Positions 16,250 through 26,152 of a DNA stretch of 48,783 bases are shown here, piece by piece (the first letter of the stretch is position 1; each line of letters begins with the position of its first letter). A program made the translations under genes and the position numbers. The stretch covers positions 1 through 48,783 of the forward strand of contig JAILPD010000098.1 in NCBI GenBank assembly GCA_024690445.1, read 5' to 3'. The DNA is from Acholeplasmatales bacterium (GTDB lineage Bacteria > Bacillota_I > Bacilli_A > Acholeplasmatales > Anaeroplasmataceae). Below the pieces are notes generated by a model that was given only the letters and a program-made list of their open reading frames with translations, was not told the DNA's origin and made no database searches.

Positions 16250-18013
16250 CTAGTTTTTGAAATTCTTAAACTGACTATCGTACATATCCTTATAAATATC
16301 GCATGTTTCATATAAATCATGATGTTTTCCAACACCAACTATATCACCATGATCCATAACGATAATTTCATCAGCATCTTTAATTGTAGATAATCTATGA
16401 GCAATGATAAATGTAGTTCTCTTTTTAGAAATTACATGCATTGCATTTTGAATCTTTGCCTCAGTTTCTGAATCTATATTAGCTGTAGCCTCATCTAATA
16501 CTAATATTGCAGGATTTCTTAATATTATTCTTGCAAAACATATTAACTGCTTTTCACCTAATGATAGGTTTTCACCTCTAAATGATACATGGGCATTAAT
16601 ATCATTATTATTCTTTAATAATAAATCCTCAGCTCCAACTTGAATTAAAGCATTTCTAACATCTTCATCTGAATAATCTCTTTCTAATGTGACATTAGAT
16701 TTAATTGTACCAGCAAATAGAGATGGAGTTTGAAGAACAATACCCATATTTTCTCTATATGATTGTTTATTATAATTCTTTATTTCATAGCCATCAATTT
16801 TAATACTGCCACTTTGATAATCATTATATCTTAATAATAAATTCATTAATGTTGACTTACCAGCTCCGGTTGCGCCAACTATACCAACAGTCATTCCACG
16901 ATTTGCTTTATATGTGAAATTCTTTAATATTGGAGTATTAGCGACATATTCAAATGAAACATTATTAAATTCAACATCACCAGCTAGTTTAGGAGATAAT
17001 TCTCCTTCTAAAGTCATTGTATCATTTACTTCATCAATGAATAGATAACAACGAGTCGCACCAACCATCGCATCTTCTAATTCATTTAAACTATCAAAGA
17101 TAGTTGTAAATGGATTAATCATCTTATCTAAGTTTTCTACTAACGCAGCTACTAGACCTATAGTTAACACAGTACCACCAACTGATATAGCCTCAAATCC
17201 TAAATACATTAATAAGACTATTTCAGCTAATCTCTTTAAGAATTGCAATAATTCAAATCCAAAGGCATTATTTAATTGTTGCGCCTTTCTTTCATTTTTA
17301 ACATAATTCCATGTTAAATCATTATATTCCCTATTAATATCATCTTCTTTATTGAAGACCTCAATAATCATCGCACCAGTGATATTTTCATTTAATTTAC
17401 CAGTAATTCTAGATCCTATTTCTCTTGTATTAACAAAATATTTATGAACCCACTTACGATAAATTGTAATCCATAAAATTAAGATTGGAACTAAACCTAA
17501 AATAATTAATCCTAGCATTGGTTCCATTATAATTACGCCAGCATAAACAATGATGATATTAATAATAGCATTAAAGATTTCAAACATCTTTACATAGAAT
17601 ACTCTAATACCATTTGAATCAGATGTTATTTTAGCAACTATCTTTCCGTCTGGTTCTAACGAAAAATAATCAACAGGTAATAAGTTAACCTTATACATTG
17701 CATCTTCTCTGATTCTCTTTTCAATTCTCATACCTGTTAAGTTATTAATGAATTGGAATAAATATCTAACAATAAATAAGACTACAACAATTGAACTATA
17801 TAGGATTAGCATATTTGTTACCATTTTATAGTCAGAATTAGGTAAGAACTTATCTAATATTGCCTTTGTAACAAATGGGGTACTTGCTGATAATAATGCA
17901 GTTATTATTGTTAAAATAAATGTTAATAAAACTAGCTTATATTCCTTTTTAATATACGGAATTGTTCTACTTAGAAGGGCCTTCTTTTTCATGACAGTCT
18001 TTTTAGATGCCAT
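16250..18013 (-). CDS. Heterodimeric ABC exporter, subunit B (BmrD/LmrD-like)
   Basis: A 587-residue half-transporter: six membrane helices in the first 320 residues, then a nucleotide-binding domain with Walker A GATGAGKSTL, Q-loop VLQTPSLF, signature LSLGEKQLICFARI, Walker B ILVLDEATANID and H-loop FIIAHRLSTI. Walker B keeps the catalytic Glu, but the signature reads LSLGE instead of LSGGQ, the mark of the partner that completes a degenerate site. The chosen ATG (18013) overlaps the end of the upstream subunit gene and has GAAGGTG before it; the longer open frame back to 18067 lacks its own site. Likely exports drugs, lipids or peptides; substrate unknown. Confidence 0.88.
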   Translation of the reverse strand: MASKKTVMKKKALLSRTIPYIKKEYKLVLLTFILTIITALLSASTPFVTKAILDKFLPNSDYKMVTNMLILYSSIVVVLFIVRYLFQFINNLTGMRIEKRIREDAMYKVNLLPVDYFSLEPDGKIVAKITSDSNGIRVFYVKMFEIFNAIINIIIVYAGVIIMEPMLGLIILGLVPILILWITIYRKWVHKYFVNTREIGSRITGKLNENITGAMIIEVFNKEDDINREYNDLTWNYVKNERKAQQLNNAFGFELLQFLKRLAEIVLLMYLGFEAISVGGTVLTIGLVAALVENLDKMINPFTTIFDSLNELEDAMVGATRCYLFIDEVNDTMTLEGELSPKLAGDVEFNNVSFEYVANTPILKNFTYKANRGMTVGIVGATGAGKSTLMNLLLRYNDYQSGSIKIDGYEIKNYNKQSYRENMGIVLQTPSLFAGTIKSNVTLERDYSDEDVRNALIQVGAEDLLLKNNNDINAHVSFRGENLSLGEKQLICFARIILRNPAILVLDEATANIDSETEAKIQNAMHVISKKRTTFIIAHRLSTIKDADEIIVMDHGDIVGVGKHHDLYETCDIYKDMYDSQFKNFKN

Positions 18014-19751
18014 AAGAATCACCTTCTTCCATCTTTTGAGTTCTATACTGCTTTGCATACCAACCATTGATAGCCATCAATTCCTTATGGGTACCACGTT
18101 CTTTTATCTTACCTGAATCCATAACGATAATTTCATCGGCATGTTCTACAGCACTCATTCTGTGACAAACAATAATATTTGTTTTACCATTTCTATATTT
18201 TTTTAAATTAGAGATAATATTAGCCTCTGTCTTACCATCAACAGCTGATAATGAATCATCTAATATTAAAATATCCGCATCTCTAAGTAACGCTCTTGCT
18301 ATACCTAGACGTTGTTTTTGACCACCTGATAAGGTAACGCCATATTCACCAACAATTGTATCTAAGCCATCAGCTAAATACGATACGTCCTTATCAAAAT
18401 CTGCTAACATTATAGCTTTATTAATATCTTCAATTGATGGATTTTCCTTACCCATCGCAACATTATCTAATACACTTCTTGAGAATAGTACATGTTCTTG
18501 TGGAACATAAGCAACATGTGTTCTAATGCTTTCCTTTTTATAATTCTCAATAGCTATATCATTAATATAAATACCATTATTTTCTGTAGGATATTGTCTT
18601 ACTAATTGTCTTACTAATGTAGACTTACCACTACCAGTTTTACCTACAATACCAATAGTTTTTCCTAATCTTATATCTAAATCAATATTTTTTAATACAT
18701 AATTACTATCAGTAGGATATTTAAATGAGAATTCTCTAAACTCAATATCATTAAACTCAGATAATTCTGTATCTCCACTTTCAATTTCAGTATTAGAATT
18801 ATATATTTCATTTAATCTTTCAGCTGAAATTAATGATTGATAGAAATTATTGATCATGTTACCAATTCTTGTAAGTGGTGACTGGAATAAACCTAAATAC
18901 ATATTAAATGTAACTAAATCAGATAACTTAGTTATATATCCAATGTAATAAAAATAAGCACCTAAACCGAAACAAATTAATGTAGATATCGCAACTATGA
19001 ATTGGAATAATGGTTGGAAAATAACATTAATTCTTAAATTTTTTACTTCAGTTTCATAAGCAACTTTACTATATTTCAAATTCTTTTGATAATTTTCTTC
19101 TTCCTTAGAATATGCTCTAATAGTTCTTACGTTAGTGATACTTTCAAGAACAACATTACTCATTTCAGCATTCTTTTCTCTAACTATCTTCCAATTGCGT
19201 TGAACTCTTGCCTTAAGTAAGATATTAGCAATTAAAATAGATGTTAAAGGTATGAAGCAACATAAAGCAAGTAATGGATTAATTAAAATCATCGCAACGA
19301 ATGTTACTACTACTGTTAAAAGTTCTACAAAGATATTTAATAATCTATTACCAGCAGAAAACTTAACCTGATTAATATCACCTAATGCTCTAGATAATAA
19401 ATCACCTGATTGGAATCTTTCAAAGAATGTTCCATCTTGTTTTAAAATACTATCCATATATCTTTCATGTAACATGTGATAGATAGATGTAGTTAATAAA
19501 TTCATGCAATCTCTTCTTATTATTTGGATACCATAGATTGCAACTACGATAGATAAAAATGGAATTAAAATATCATAGATTAAGAAATCTTTAGTTACAA
19601 TTCCTTTTTCAATACCACCAGTTAAACTACCAACTATTCTTGCAGGGAATAAATTCAATATAGCAATTGTTATACCAAAGAATAAAACAAGAAGGTACTT
19701 CCACCAGTTCTTTTTTATAATCCATGTAACACTTTTTATAAATTTAAACAC
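18003..19751 (-). CDS. Heterodimeric ABC exporter, subunit A (BmrC/LmrC-like)
   Basis: A 582-residue half-transporter with an N-terminal six-helix domain and a nucleotide-binding domain: Walker A GKTGSGKSTL, Q-loop YVPQEHVLFSRS, a canonical LSGGQKQRLGIARAL signature and H-loop IIVCHRMSAV. Its Walker B reads ILILDDSLSAVD, with Asp where the catalytic Glu should be. Paired with the LSLGE subunit downstream this gives one active and one degenerate ATP site, as in TM287/288, BmrCD and LmrCD. The start is GTG at 19751, seven bases after GGAGG; upstream ATG/GTG codons precede that site. The two genes overlap by 11 bases. Confidence 0.88.
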   Translation of the reverse strand: MFKFIKSVTWIIKKNWWKYLLVLFFGITIAILNLFPARIVGSLTGGIEKGIVTKDFLIYDILIPFLSIVVAIYGIQIIRRDCMNLLTTSIYHMLHERYMDSILKQDGTFFERFQSGDLLSRALGDINQVKFSAGNRLLNIFVELLTVVVTFVAMILINPLLALCCFIPLTSILIANILLKARVQRNWKIVREKNAEMSNVVLESITNVRTIRAYSKEEENYQKNLKYSKVAYETEVKNLRINVIFQPLFQFIVAISTLICFGLGAYFYYIGYITKLSDLVTFNMYLGLFQSPLTRIGNMINNFYQSLISAERLNEIYNSNTEIESGDTELSEFNDIEFREFSFKYPTDSNYVLKNIDLDIRLGKTIGIVGKTGSGKSTLVRQLVRQYPTENNGIYINDIAIENYKKESIRTHVAYVPQEHVLFSRSVLDNVAMGKENPSIEDINKAIMLADFDKDVSYLADGLDTIVGEYGVTLSGGQKQRLGIARALLRDADILILDDSLSAVDGKTEANIISNLKKYRNGKTNIIVCHRMSAVEHADEIIVMDSGKIKERGTHKELMAINGWYAKQYRTQKMEEGDSYGI

Positions 19752-19773
19752 AGTAATACCTCCTTTTCCTACC

Positions 19774-19801
19774 ATTTTAGTATAAAATATCTTTACTACA
19801 A
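19774..19801 (-). promoter_or_regulatory. Possible promoter of the ABC exporter pair
   Basis: Minus-strand TTGTAG (19801-19796), 16 bases, TAAAAT (19779-19774), giving a very short leader to the GTG at 19751. A second TATAAT lies at 19810-19805 without a clear -35. Confidence 0.35.
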
Positions 19802-19864
19802 TTTATTATAATAATCATACCACATTTTTGAAAGGAAAAAGTAACACAAAATAATTTATATGAG

Positions 19865-19892
19865 AAAAAAGGCTTAGGATTTAACCTAAGCC
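19865..19892 (-). terminator. Terminator of the pfkA-pyk operon
   Basis: GGCTTAGG and CCTAAGCC arms (19871-19878, 19885-19892) around six bases, then six Ts on the minus strand. Confidence 0.9.
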
Positions 19893-19908
19893 ATAATTTT
19901 TATATTAA

Positions 19909-21321
19909 TTATTCAACCTCAACGATTTCGAACTTCTTACCAGAAACTTTGATAATAGTTGAACCAGCTTGAATATCTAAAGCAGCCTTAGCAGCAGCTT
20001 CAGCGTCAGCTAATGTACCAACTACAGCTTGGATACCCCAAACTACTGATAATGTTCTAGCCTCAGATGGTGTAGCAACAGCGAAGAATACATCTGCATC
20101 TGGTCTAAATTGAGAAATGTTCATAGCTAATTCAACATCACCCTCAGCAACTACAGCTGCGATATCAAATGACATAGCGATTGTAGCTACAGCTAAACCT
20201 AAAGCATCAGTCTCATTCATTTCATCCTTGTTGTATACAACATTGTTAATCATTTGTTCATGATCAATTGACTCTTCAGCCTTCTCATCAATCTTAGACA
20301 TGTAATCAACAGCTAAGAATGGATAATCACCTTGAGCAGATTCACCAGATAACATTGTAGCTGATGTACCATCTAATACTGCGTTATGAACGTCAGATAC
20401 TTCTGCACGAGTAGGTCTTGGATTTTGTTGCATAGAGTCTAACATTTGAGTTGCAGTAATAACAATCTTACCTTGAGATTGTGCTAAGAAAATCATATCC
20501 TTTTGAATTTCTGGTAAATCCCAAGCATCAACGTCAACACCTAAGTCACCACGAGCAACCATTACACCATCAGATAACTTGATGATTTCTTCCATGTTCT
20601 TAACACCCTCTTGGTTTTCAATTTTAGAAATAACCTTAATATGAGTGTTTTCCTTACGAGCTAAAATATCTCTAATTTGCTTAATATCATCAGCGCGACG
20701 AACGAATGAAGCGAAGATGAAATCTAAGTCTTGATCACAAGCGAATTCCATATCAGCCTTATCCTTTGGTGAAATATAAGGCATATTTAAGATAACGCCT
20801 GGAACATTACAGTTTCTCTTATTCTTTAACTTACGGCTGTTTAAAGCTTCACAGATTAATTCTCTATTAGCTTCATCCTTGCCCTTAACAACTAATTGTA
20901 ATAAACCATCTTCAAATAAAATCTTATTGCCGATTTGTACATCGTCATATAATCCTTCATAAGAAATTGATACCTTTACAGAACCATCTTCTTGCTTACC
21001 ACCCTTATAAGAATAATCCATAGTGATAACAACCTTGTCACCAGCATTGATTTGAACACCCTTATAACCTTCAGCATCTGACATATTTAATTCACCAGTT
21101 CTAATTTCAGGACCCTTAGTATCAAGAGCCATACCTGTGAACCAACCCTTTTCAGCATTTAAAGCCTTAACGTTCTTAATTCTGAATCCTTGCTCATCAT
21201 AATCACCATGAGAAAAATTCATACGCATAACGTTCATTCTTGCTGTTCCGATTAACTTCTCTAAACAGTCCTTTTGCTCACTAGCAGGACCAATTGTACA
21301 TACTACCTTTGTCTTTTTCAT
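19909..21321 (-). CDS. pyk: Pyruvate kinase
   Basis: Transfers phosphate from PEP to ADP in the last step of glycolysis. The 470-residue protein shows TIGPASEQ and [13 protein letters not shown] at the start, [12 protein letters not shown], the active-site Lys region [36 protein letters not shown] and [15 protein letters not shown] [16 protein letters not shown]. It has the basic A/B/C domain set and lacks the extra C-terminal PEP-utiliser domain of Bacillus-type enzymes. GGGGAG precedes the ATG. It follows pfkA by 19 bases, the common Firmicutes pairing. Confidence 0.97.
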   Translation of the reverse strand: MKKTKVVCTIGPASEQKDCLEKLIGTARMNVMRMNFSHGDYDEQGFRIKNVKALNAEKGWFTGMALDTKGPEIRTGELNMSDAEGYKGVQINAGDKVVITMDYSYKGGKQEDGSVKVSISYEGLYDDVQIGNKILFEDGLLQLVVKGKDEANRELICEALNSRKLKNKRNCNVPGVILNMPYISPKDKADMEFACDQDLDFIFASFVRRADDIKQIRDILARKENTHIKVISKIENQEGVKNMEEIIKLSDGVMVARGDLGVDVDAWDLPEIQKDMIFLAQSQGKIVITATQMLDSMQQNPRPTRAEVSDVHNAVLDGTSATMLSGESAQGDYPFLAVDYMSKIDEKAEESIDHEQMINNVVYNKDEMNETDALGLAVATIAMSFDIAAVVAEGDVELAMNISQFRPDADVFFAVATPSEARTLSVVWGIQAVVGTLADAEAAAKAALDIQAGSTIIKVSGKKFEIVEVE

Positions 21322-21340
21322 TTTCTCTTCTCCCCTTTTT

Positions 21341-22294
21341 TTAAGAAATTTTTAAAACTAATTTGTGTAGCTCCTCATTTGGCTCATTTTGCATAGCTAA
21401 TGCTTCCTCAATTGGTGTATAATGGAGCTCATTTTTCTTAACACCAACTGCTACTCCTGTTACACCTTCATGTAGAAGGTCAACTGAATACTTACCAAGT
21501 CTTGCGGCAAGTAATCTGTCCTCAGGGGTAGGAGCACCACCTCTTTGAACATATCCTAAAACAGTAGCTCTACATTCATAGCCAGAATAAGTTTCTACTT
21601 CTTTAGCTAATTGATAAACATCTGTCATGTTTTCAGATATTACAACAATGGCATGCCTTCTACCAGCTAATCTATTAGCCTTTAATTTGGCTAATAAATC
21701 ATCCTTATCTAAGCCTGTCTCATTTGTGATAATATACTCAGCACCACAGCAAATACCTGAATACAATGCAAGATCGCCACAATGACGTCCCATAACCTCA
21801 ATTATTGAACATCTTTGATGAGATGATGATGTATCTCTTAATTTATCTATTGCCTCACATGCAGTATTTAAAGCTGTTGAAAATCCAATAGTAAAATCAG
21901 TTGATGCGATATCATTATCGATTGTACCAGGAATACCAATAGTTTTAATACCCATTTCGTGAAGTCTTAAAGCACCAGTATAGGTTCCATCTCCACCAAT
22001 ACAAATTAATGCTTCAATATCATGTTTAATAAGCTGTTTTACAGCTAATGCTCTTACCTGCTCATATTTGAATTCAGGTAATCTAGCAGTACCTAAAATA
22101 GTACCACCCTTATTTAATATTTCAGAAACGTCTTTTCTTGAAAATTCAACTATTTTTCCTTCTACTAGACCTCTATAGCCATCATAGATACCAAATACTT
22201 GATCGCCATTTGCAATACCTGCTCTTACAACAGCACGTATTGTGGCATTCATTCCAGGAGCGTCTCCACCAGATGTTAATACACCAAATCTCAT
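21341..22294 (-). CDS. pfkA: ATP-dependent 6-phosphofructokinase
   Basis: Phosphorylates fructose-6-phosphate in glycolysis. The 317-residue protein begins [24 protein letters not shown] (nucleotide loop GGDAPG) and carries [21 protein letters not shown] with the catalytic Asp, [11 protein letters not shown] and [20 protein letters not shown] has Gly after the Asp-Gly pair position typical for ATP-using rather than PPi-using forms. The start is the ATG at 22294 with GGAG upstream; the open frame back to 22330 adds 12 residues before the ribosome-binding site and is not used. First gene of pfkA-pyk. Confidence 0.96.
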   Translation of the reverse strand: MRFGVLTSGGDAPGMNATIRAVVRAGIANGDQVFGIYDGYRGLVEGKIVEFSRKDVSEILNKGGTILGTARLPEFKYEQVRALAVKQLIKHDIEALICIGGDGTYTGALRLHEMGIKTIGIPGTIDNDIASTDFTIGFSTALNTACEAIDKLRDTSSSHQRCSIIEVMGRHCGDLALYSGICCGAEYIITNETGLDKDDLLAKLKANRLAGRRHAIVVISENMTDVYQLAKEVETYSGYECRATVLGYVQRGGAPTPEDRLLAARLGKYSVDLLHEGVTGVAVGVKKNELHYTPIEEALAMQNEPNEELHKLVLKIS

Positions 22295-22328
22295 AAATCT
22301 TTCTCCACAAAAAATTTTATCCTTTAAC

Positions 22329-22356
22329 ATTATATCATAATTTTATCAAGATACAA
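22329..22356 (-). promoter_or_regulatory. Promoter of pfkA-pyk
   Basis: Minus-strand TTGTAT (22356-22351), 16 bases, TATAAT (22334-22329), about 30 bases before the pfkA ATG. Confidence 0.65.
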
Positions 22357-22400
22357 TTAGTTTTAAATATGAAAACATTTCAATAATAACTTATGTTATT

Positions 22401-22450
22401 AAAAAAAGAAATAGCCTAAAAAGGCAATAGGCTTTCATAGGCTATTTTTT
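22401..22450 (-). terminator. Terminator of the trigger-factor-like gene
   Basis: AAATAGCCTA pairs with TAGGCTATTT; inside, a second AGCCT/AGGC hairpin is possible. A T-run (22407-22401) follows on the minus strand. Confidence 0.8.
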
Positions 22451-22454
22451 CAAA

Positions 22455-23384
22455 CTAATTATTGTTATCTAGTAAAACATTGGCTGTTTTTCTTCTTAAA
22501 ATCTCAGATTGAACATCATTCTTCTTTTCATTTTTGAATTGTTCGAATGTTGCATCATCCATCTTGTAATAAGATTTATATAAGCTAATCTCATGCTCTA
22601 ATTCTTCATCAGTCACAGAAATACCTTCTAATTTCGCAATTTCATTGAATAAAACATCAGATTGAACACTTTCTATTGCCTCTGCTGTTAACTCATCTCT
22701 AAATTGTTCTAAAGTCTTATTAGCCATTTGTAAATAAGTATTAAAGTCCATACCATATTGAGCTATATTTTGTTCATAATAGCCAACCATTTCATCAATT
22801 CTAGATTTTACATTATCATCTTCTACATCAATTGTAGAATCCTTTAAGATTTCTTTAACAAGCTTATCTAAATATTCATTATCTTCTTCATTCTTTTTCT
22901 TTAAATTCATTTGACGTTCTAACTCTTTTAATAATTCATCGGCAGTTGGAATACCAAATTCCTTTGCTAAATCATCATCAAGTTTAGACTCGACCTTTTC
23001 CTTAACAGAATGAATATAGCACTTAAATACAACTGGCTTACCAGCTAAGCTCTTTTCATGATATTCTTCTGGAAATGTAACATTAACATCTACATTAGCA
23101 CCCTTTTCATATCCAATTAACGCATCCTCAAAGCCTGGGATAAATGAATTAGAGCCTAACTCTAAATCATACTTTTCTCCCTTACCACCTTCAAAAGCAA
23201 CACCATCTAAGAAGCCTTCAAAATCGATATTAACAATATCACCATTTGATGATTTTCCTTCCTTTTCCTTTGTTGAAATCTTGCTTTGTAATAATGCTTC
23301 TATTTCCTTATTAACTTCTTCCTTACTAACAGGAACAAATTCATTTCTTCCAATCTTTAGACCTTTATAATTTGCAATCTTCAT
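22455..23384 (-). CDS. Trigger-factor-like PPIase/chaperone lacking the ribosome-binding domain
   Basis: A 309-residue protein matching the middle and end of trigger factor. Residues about 18-125 are the FKBP-type PPIase domain (SKEEVNKEIEALLQSK, GDIVNIDFEGFLDGVAFEGG, LELGSNSFIPGFEDALIG, VTFPEEYHEKSLAGKPV). Residues about 125-305 are the helical SurA-like chaperone arms (LAKEFGIPTADELLKEL, QMNLKKKNE). The roughly 115-residue N-terminal domain with the ribosome-docking GFRxGKxP loop is absent. The ATG has GGAGG seven bases upstream and an extended -10 (TGGTATAAT, 23422-23414) just before it, so this is a genuine start rather than a truncated call. It may be a free cytoplasmic chaperone or the lineage's only trigger factor. 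Confidence 0.85.
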   Translation of the reverse strand: MKIANYKGLKIGRNEFVPVSKEEVNKEIEALLQSKISTKEKEGKSSNGDIVNIDFEGFLDGVAFEGGKGEKYDLELGSNSFIPGFEDALIGYEKGANVDVNVTFPEEYHEKSLAGKPVVFKCYIHSVKEKVESKLDDDLAKEFGIPTADELLKELERQMNLKKKNEEDNEYLDKLVKEILKDSTIDVEDDNVKSRIDEMVGYYEQNIAQYGMDFNTYLQMANKTLEQFRDELTAEAIESVQSDVLFNEIAKLEGISVTDEELEHEISLYKSYYKMDDATFEQFKNEKKNDVQSEILRRKTANVLLDNNN

Positions 23385-23413
23385 AATAACCTCCGAAAAT
23401 AATCAGTCAAGTA

Positions 23414-23422
23414 ATTATACCA
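23414..23422 (-). promoter_or_regulatory. Extended -10 promoter of the trigger-factor-like gene
   Basis: Minus-strand TGGTATAAT (23422-23414), an extended -10. No convincing -35 is seen; the T-run of the upstream terminator occupies that area. Confidence 0.55.
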
Positions 23423-23430
23423 AAGAGAAT

Positions 23431-23457
23431 AAAAAAAGTATAGAAAAATTTCTATAC
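23431..23457 (-). terminator. Terminator of the EAL gene
   Basis: GTATAGAAA and TTTCTATAC form a perfect nine-pair stem with a two-base centre, followed by seven Ts on the minus strand. The stem contains the stop codon of the EAL gene. Confidence 0.85.
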
Positions 23458-25320
23458 CTTTTCTTTATTTTTATTAATGAATTCGATAAACTCATTCATT
23501 GGAAGTGGCTTAGAAAAATAATAGCCCTGAATATAATCAACACCAAGTTCTGCAAGTGCGTCTAATTGAGTCTTTGTTTCAACTCCTTCACTAACAATCT
23601 TTAAATCTAATGCTTTAAACATTCTAATTGAATAATCCATTACGAATCTAGCTTTAGAACCGGCAAAATATTCATCTGTCATTTTCTTATCAAATTTAAT
23701 AATTTGAACAGGCATTGTAACAACATAATTTAAATTAGAATAACCAGTACCATAATCATCAAGTGATAATGAAATACCTTTTGATTTTAATTTCTTTAAA
23801 TTATCCATTAATGAATTAATTTGTTCGATACCTGCTGATTCAGTTATTTCTAAATTGATGTATTTAGTATCAACTTTATTTCTATCAATTATTTCTAAAT
23901 ATTTATCAGCCAAATCAGTATCAGATAACTGAACAACACTTAAATTAGTTTCAATATAATCTAGTCCTAATTCTTCCATATTATTTCTAGCTATAAATTT
24001 ACATACCTTATCGAATACTATTTCATCTAATTTATTGATACTACCATTTTTTTCGGCAACAGGAATAAATAGGTATGGTGGAATAATATTTCCATTTCCA
24101 TCTAATAATCTACATAAAGCTTCTGCACTAACAAATTTCTTTTTAGCTGTTGAATAAATAGGCTGTAGGTAAACTAATACTCTATCATTTATTATGCAAT
24201 CATCAATTAGTTTTTCCATAACACCAATTGAATAATAATCAGAAATCATTGCATCTGTAATCATGTGATTAGGCTTATTTTCGTTTTTAAGTTTTTCTTT
24301 AGAATATGAAATAATAGAATTTATATCATTTTGATCACTTAATTTTGTAATATCATTAAAATAAAATGATTCATAATATTTTCCAACAAAATAAATATCT
24401 CTTCTTGCCTTAAGTAATAGTTTTGTTACTCTAATTTGGTTTTCGCCATCAAAAACCAATAAGTATTTATCTTCATAAGTAAATGCACTAACATTTTTTA
24501 TTTTTTCTAATCTAGCATTTAATTGTCTTCTTCCAGCCTCAGCTGTTTTTTCATCAATAATTGAAATAGAATCTACTGGTTTTAAATATACTAATCCAGC
24601 CTTTTTTCCTAATCTTTTTAAATCAGCTACATAATTTAAGTAAGAATAGAAATTAAATAAGCCTGATCTTTTATCAATTTCTCCTTCTAAATCCTCAAAT
24701 TTAATGAAGATAGTTATTAATCCAATACTTACAGCAAAGCTTACTATTAATACTTTAGGGAATATTAATTGAATAGCGGCAAATAATACCCAAATACACA
24801 TCCATAAAATAATTAATCTAGATCTATCTCTATTCATCTTCTCTCGATAAATAATAGCTAAAAGTGAAATGATAATAACGATACACATTGCATTAATATA
24901 ACTAAATATCGCAGACGGACCTTCAGTATAGATATAATCTGTTGCGCTTACAATTTTTAATTCTAAAAGTGAAATGATAATCGCGGCTATAGTTAAAAAT
25001 ACATATGATAATATTTCTATTACCCTATATTCCTTTTTAGGAAATGTAGCACCAGCCACATAAATTAAAGTCAAATATAGAATACCAACAATAATTACTA
25101 AATAAGCCTTTGAAACGATTAAAGTGAATAAGTGATCAGGTATTTCATATATACATATTGTAGATACGATATCTGAAATAAATAATAATATTGAACCATA
25201 CAATATAAATTTAAAGTTTCTTTCGTTTTTTGTTTTAAGCTTCTTCTGAGTTAAAAAGAAAAGCAAAATAACAATTGAAATAGCCAAACCACAAACCTGT
25301 GTATAAATGTTATATCCCAA
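23452..25320 (-). CDS. Membrane-anchored EAL-domain c-di-GMP phosphodiesterase with a degenerate GGDEF-like region
   Basis: About 622 residues. The first 215 hold roughly seven membrane helices. Next is a GGDEF-sized region in which the active loop appears replaced (YEDKYLLVF). The C-terminal EAL domain looks catalytically complete: SAEALCRL near residue 400, ETNLS, LEITES, LDDYGTGYS near 520, IIKFDK, VSEGVET and QGYYFSKP. It should hydrolyse c-di-GMP in response to a membrane signal. The in-frame GTG at 25329 overlaps the GAGGTGA ribosome-binding site, so TTG at 25320, six bases downstream, is preferred; either is possible. It lies 30 bases after a small membrane protein gene on the same strand, probably one operon. 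Confidence 0.85.
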   Translation of the reverse strand: MGYNIYTQVCGLAISIVILLFFLTQKKLKTKNERNFKFILYGSILLFISDIVSTICIYEIPDHLFTLIVSKAYLVIIVGILYLTLIYVAGATFPKKEYRVIEILSYVFLTIAAIIISLLELKIVSATDYIYTEGPSAIFSYINAMCIVIIISLLAIIYREKMNRDRSRLIILWMCIWVLFAAIQLIFPKVLIVSFAVSIGLITIFIKFEDLEGEIDKRSGLFNFYSYLNYVADLKRLGKKAGLVYLKPVDSISIIDEKTAEAGRRQLNARLEKIKNVSAFTYEDKYLLVFDGENQIRVTKLLLKARRDIYFVGKYYESFYFNDITKLSDQNDINSIISYSKEKLKNENKPNHMITDAMISDYYSIGVMEKLIDDCIINDRVLVYLQPIYSTAKKKFVSAEALCRLLDGNGNIIPPYLFIPVAEKNGSINKLDEIVFDKVCKFIARNNMEELGLDYIETNLSVVQLSDTDLADKYLEIIDRNKVDTKYINLEITESAGIEQINSLMDNLKKLKSKGISLSLDDYGTGYSNLNYVVTMPVQIIKFDKKMTDEYFAGSKARFVMDYSIRMFKALDLKIVSEGVETKTQLDALAELGVDYIQGYYFSKPLPMNEFIEFINKNKEKV

Positions 25321-25352
25321 TTCACTCACCTCACTTCATTTTTTAAATTTAT

Positions 25353-26021
25353 TTATTCATAATTCTTAGAATCTAAGAATGCTAACCCTGCAAGCCATAG
25401 ATAACAAACTGTCTTTGGAATCATTAGTAATCCAACCCACATATATTTATTAGCTACTAATACTACAGGTAGATAAAAACCAAAAGATAGAATAATAGTT
25501 AAATATGCAAGCTTATAATACTTTACACTTCTTAAATATTTAAATGTTAGCAAAATAATAATTATTCCTAATATTGTAAATGGTATATTTCTAACAATGG
25601 CAATCCATAATGTAAATTCATTAGTAAACCATTTATTTTGTGGTAATATGCATAATATTATTCTTGTACCAATTAATGCATATACAATTATATCAATATA
25701 TAATTTTCTCTTATTATCTGTTCTTTTATGTATGAAACAATAAAATAACAAATAAAAGAACGTCATTGTAATAGATGTTATAAATTTACCAAGACCAAGC
25801 CATAAAGCTAAAGTATCGGATGGATTATCTAATGTATTAGAAAATAAACCAATAGATCTTGGAACCAAATGAAATAAATCCCCAAAACCTAATAATAAAA
25901 AGGCTAATCCTATGTATAAAAACGAAACATTTTTCTTTTTATTTATTAGTAAATAAGTACCAAAAAATGTCACAAATAGGAAATAAATTACGTAAAAAAG
26001 AGATTCCATAGTCGCACGCAT
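25353..26021 (-). CDS. Multi-pass membrane protein of unknown function
   Basis: A 222-residue, very hydrophobic protein with about seven predicted membrane helices: the N-terminus ESLFYVIYFLFVTFFGTYLL, a loop with GDLFHLVPRSIG, and further helices to LAGLAFLDSKNYE at the end. I recognise no family. AGGAGG lies seven bases before the ATG. It is directly upstream of the EAL phosphodiesterase gene, whose own N-terminus is also a seven-helix sensor-like module, so it may be a partner in the same signalling pathway. Confidence 0.7.
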   Translation of the reverse strand: MRATMESLFYVIYFLFVTFFGTYLLINKKKNVSFLYIGLAFLLLGFGDLFHLVPRSIGLFSNTLDNPSDTLALWLGLGKFITSITMTFFYLLFYCFIHKRTDNKRKLYIDIIVYALIGTRIILCILPQNKWFTNEFTLWIAIVRNIPFTILGIIIILLTFKYLRSVKYYKLAYLTIILSFGFYLPVVLVANKYMWVGLLMIPKTVCYLWLAGLAFLDSKNYE

Positions 26022-26059
26022 AATAATACCTCCTATTTTTTAAAAAACATATTTTTAAT

Positions 26060-26107
26060 ATTATAACATAAATATAAGCCAAAATGCCAGTACTATACGC
26101 ACTGGCT
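26060..26107 (-). promoter_or_regulatory. Promoter with inverted repeat before the membrane protein-EAL operon
   Basis: Minus-strand TATAAT at 26065-26060. Upstream, overlapping the -35 region, is an inverted repeat with eight-base arms differing at one position (GCCAGTGC and GTACTGGC on the minus strand, about 26106-26086), a possible regulator site. Confidence 0.4.
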
Positions 26108-26117
26108 ATATAAAATA

Positions 26118-26143
26118 AATAAAGCACCCGATGGTGCTTTATT
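26118..26143 (-). terminator. Terminator of the GNAT-like gene
   Basis: AATAAAGCACC pairs with GGTGCTTTATT around CGAT, followed by a T/A-rich run on the minus strand. Confidence 0.85.
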
Positions 26144-26152
26144 AGCTTTCAA

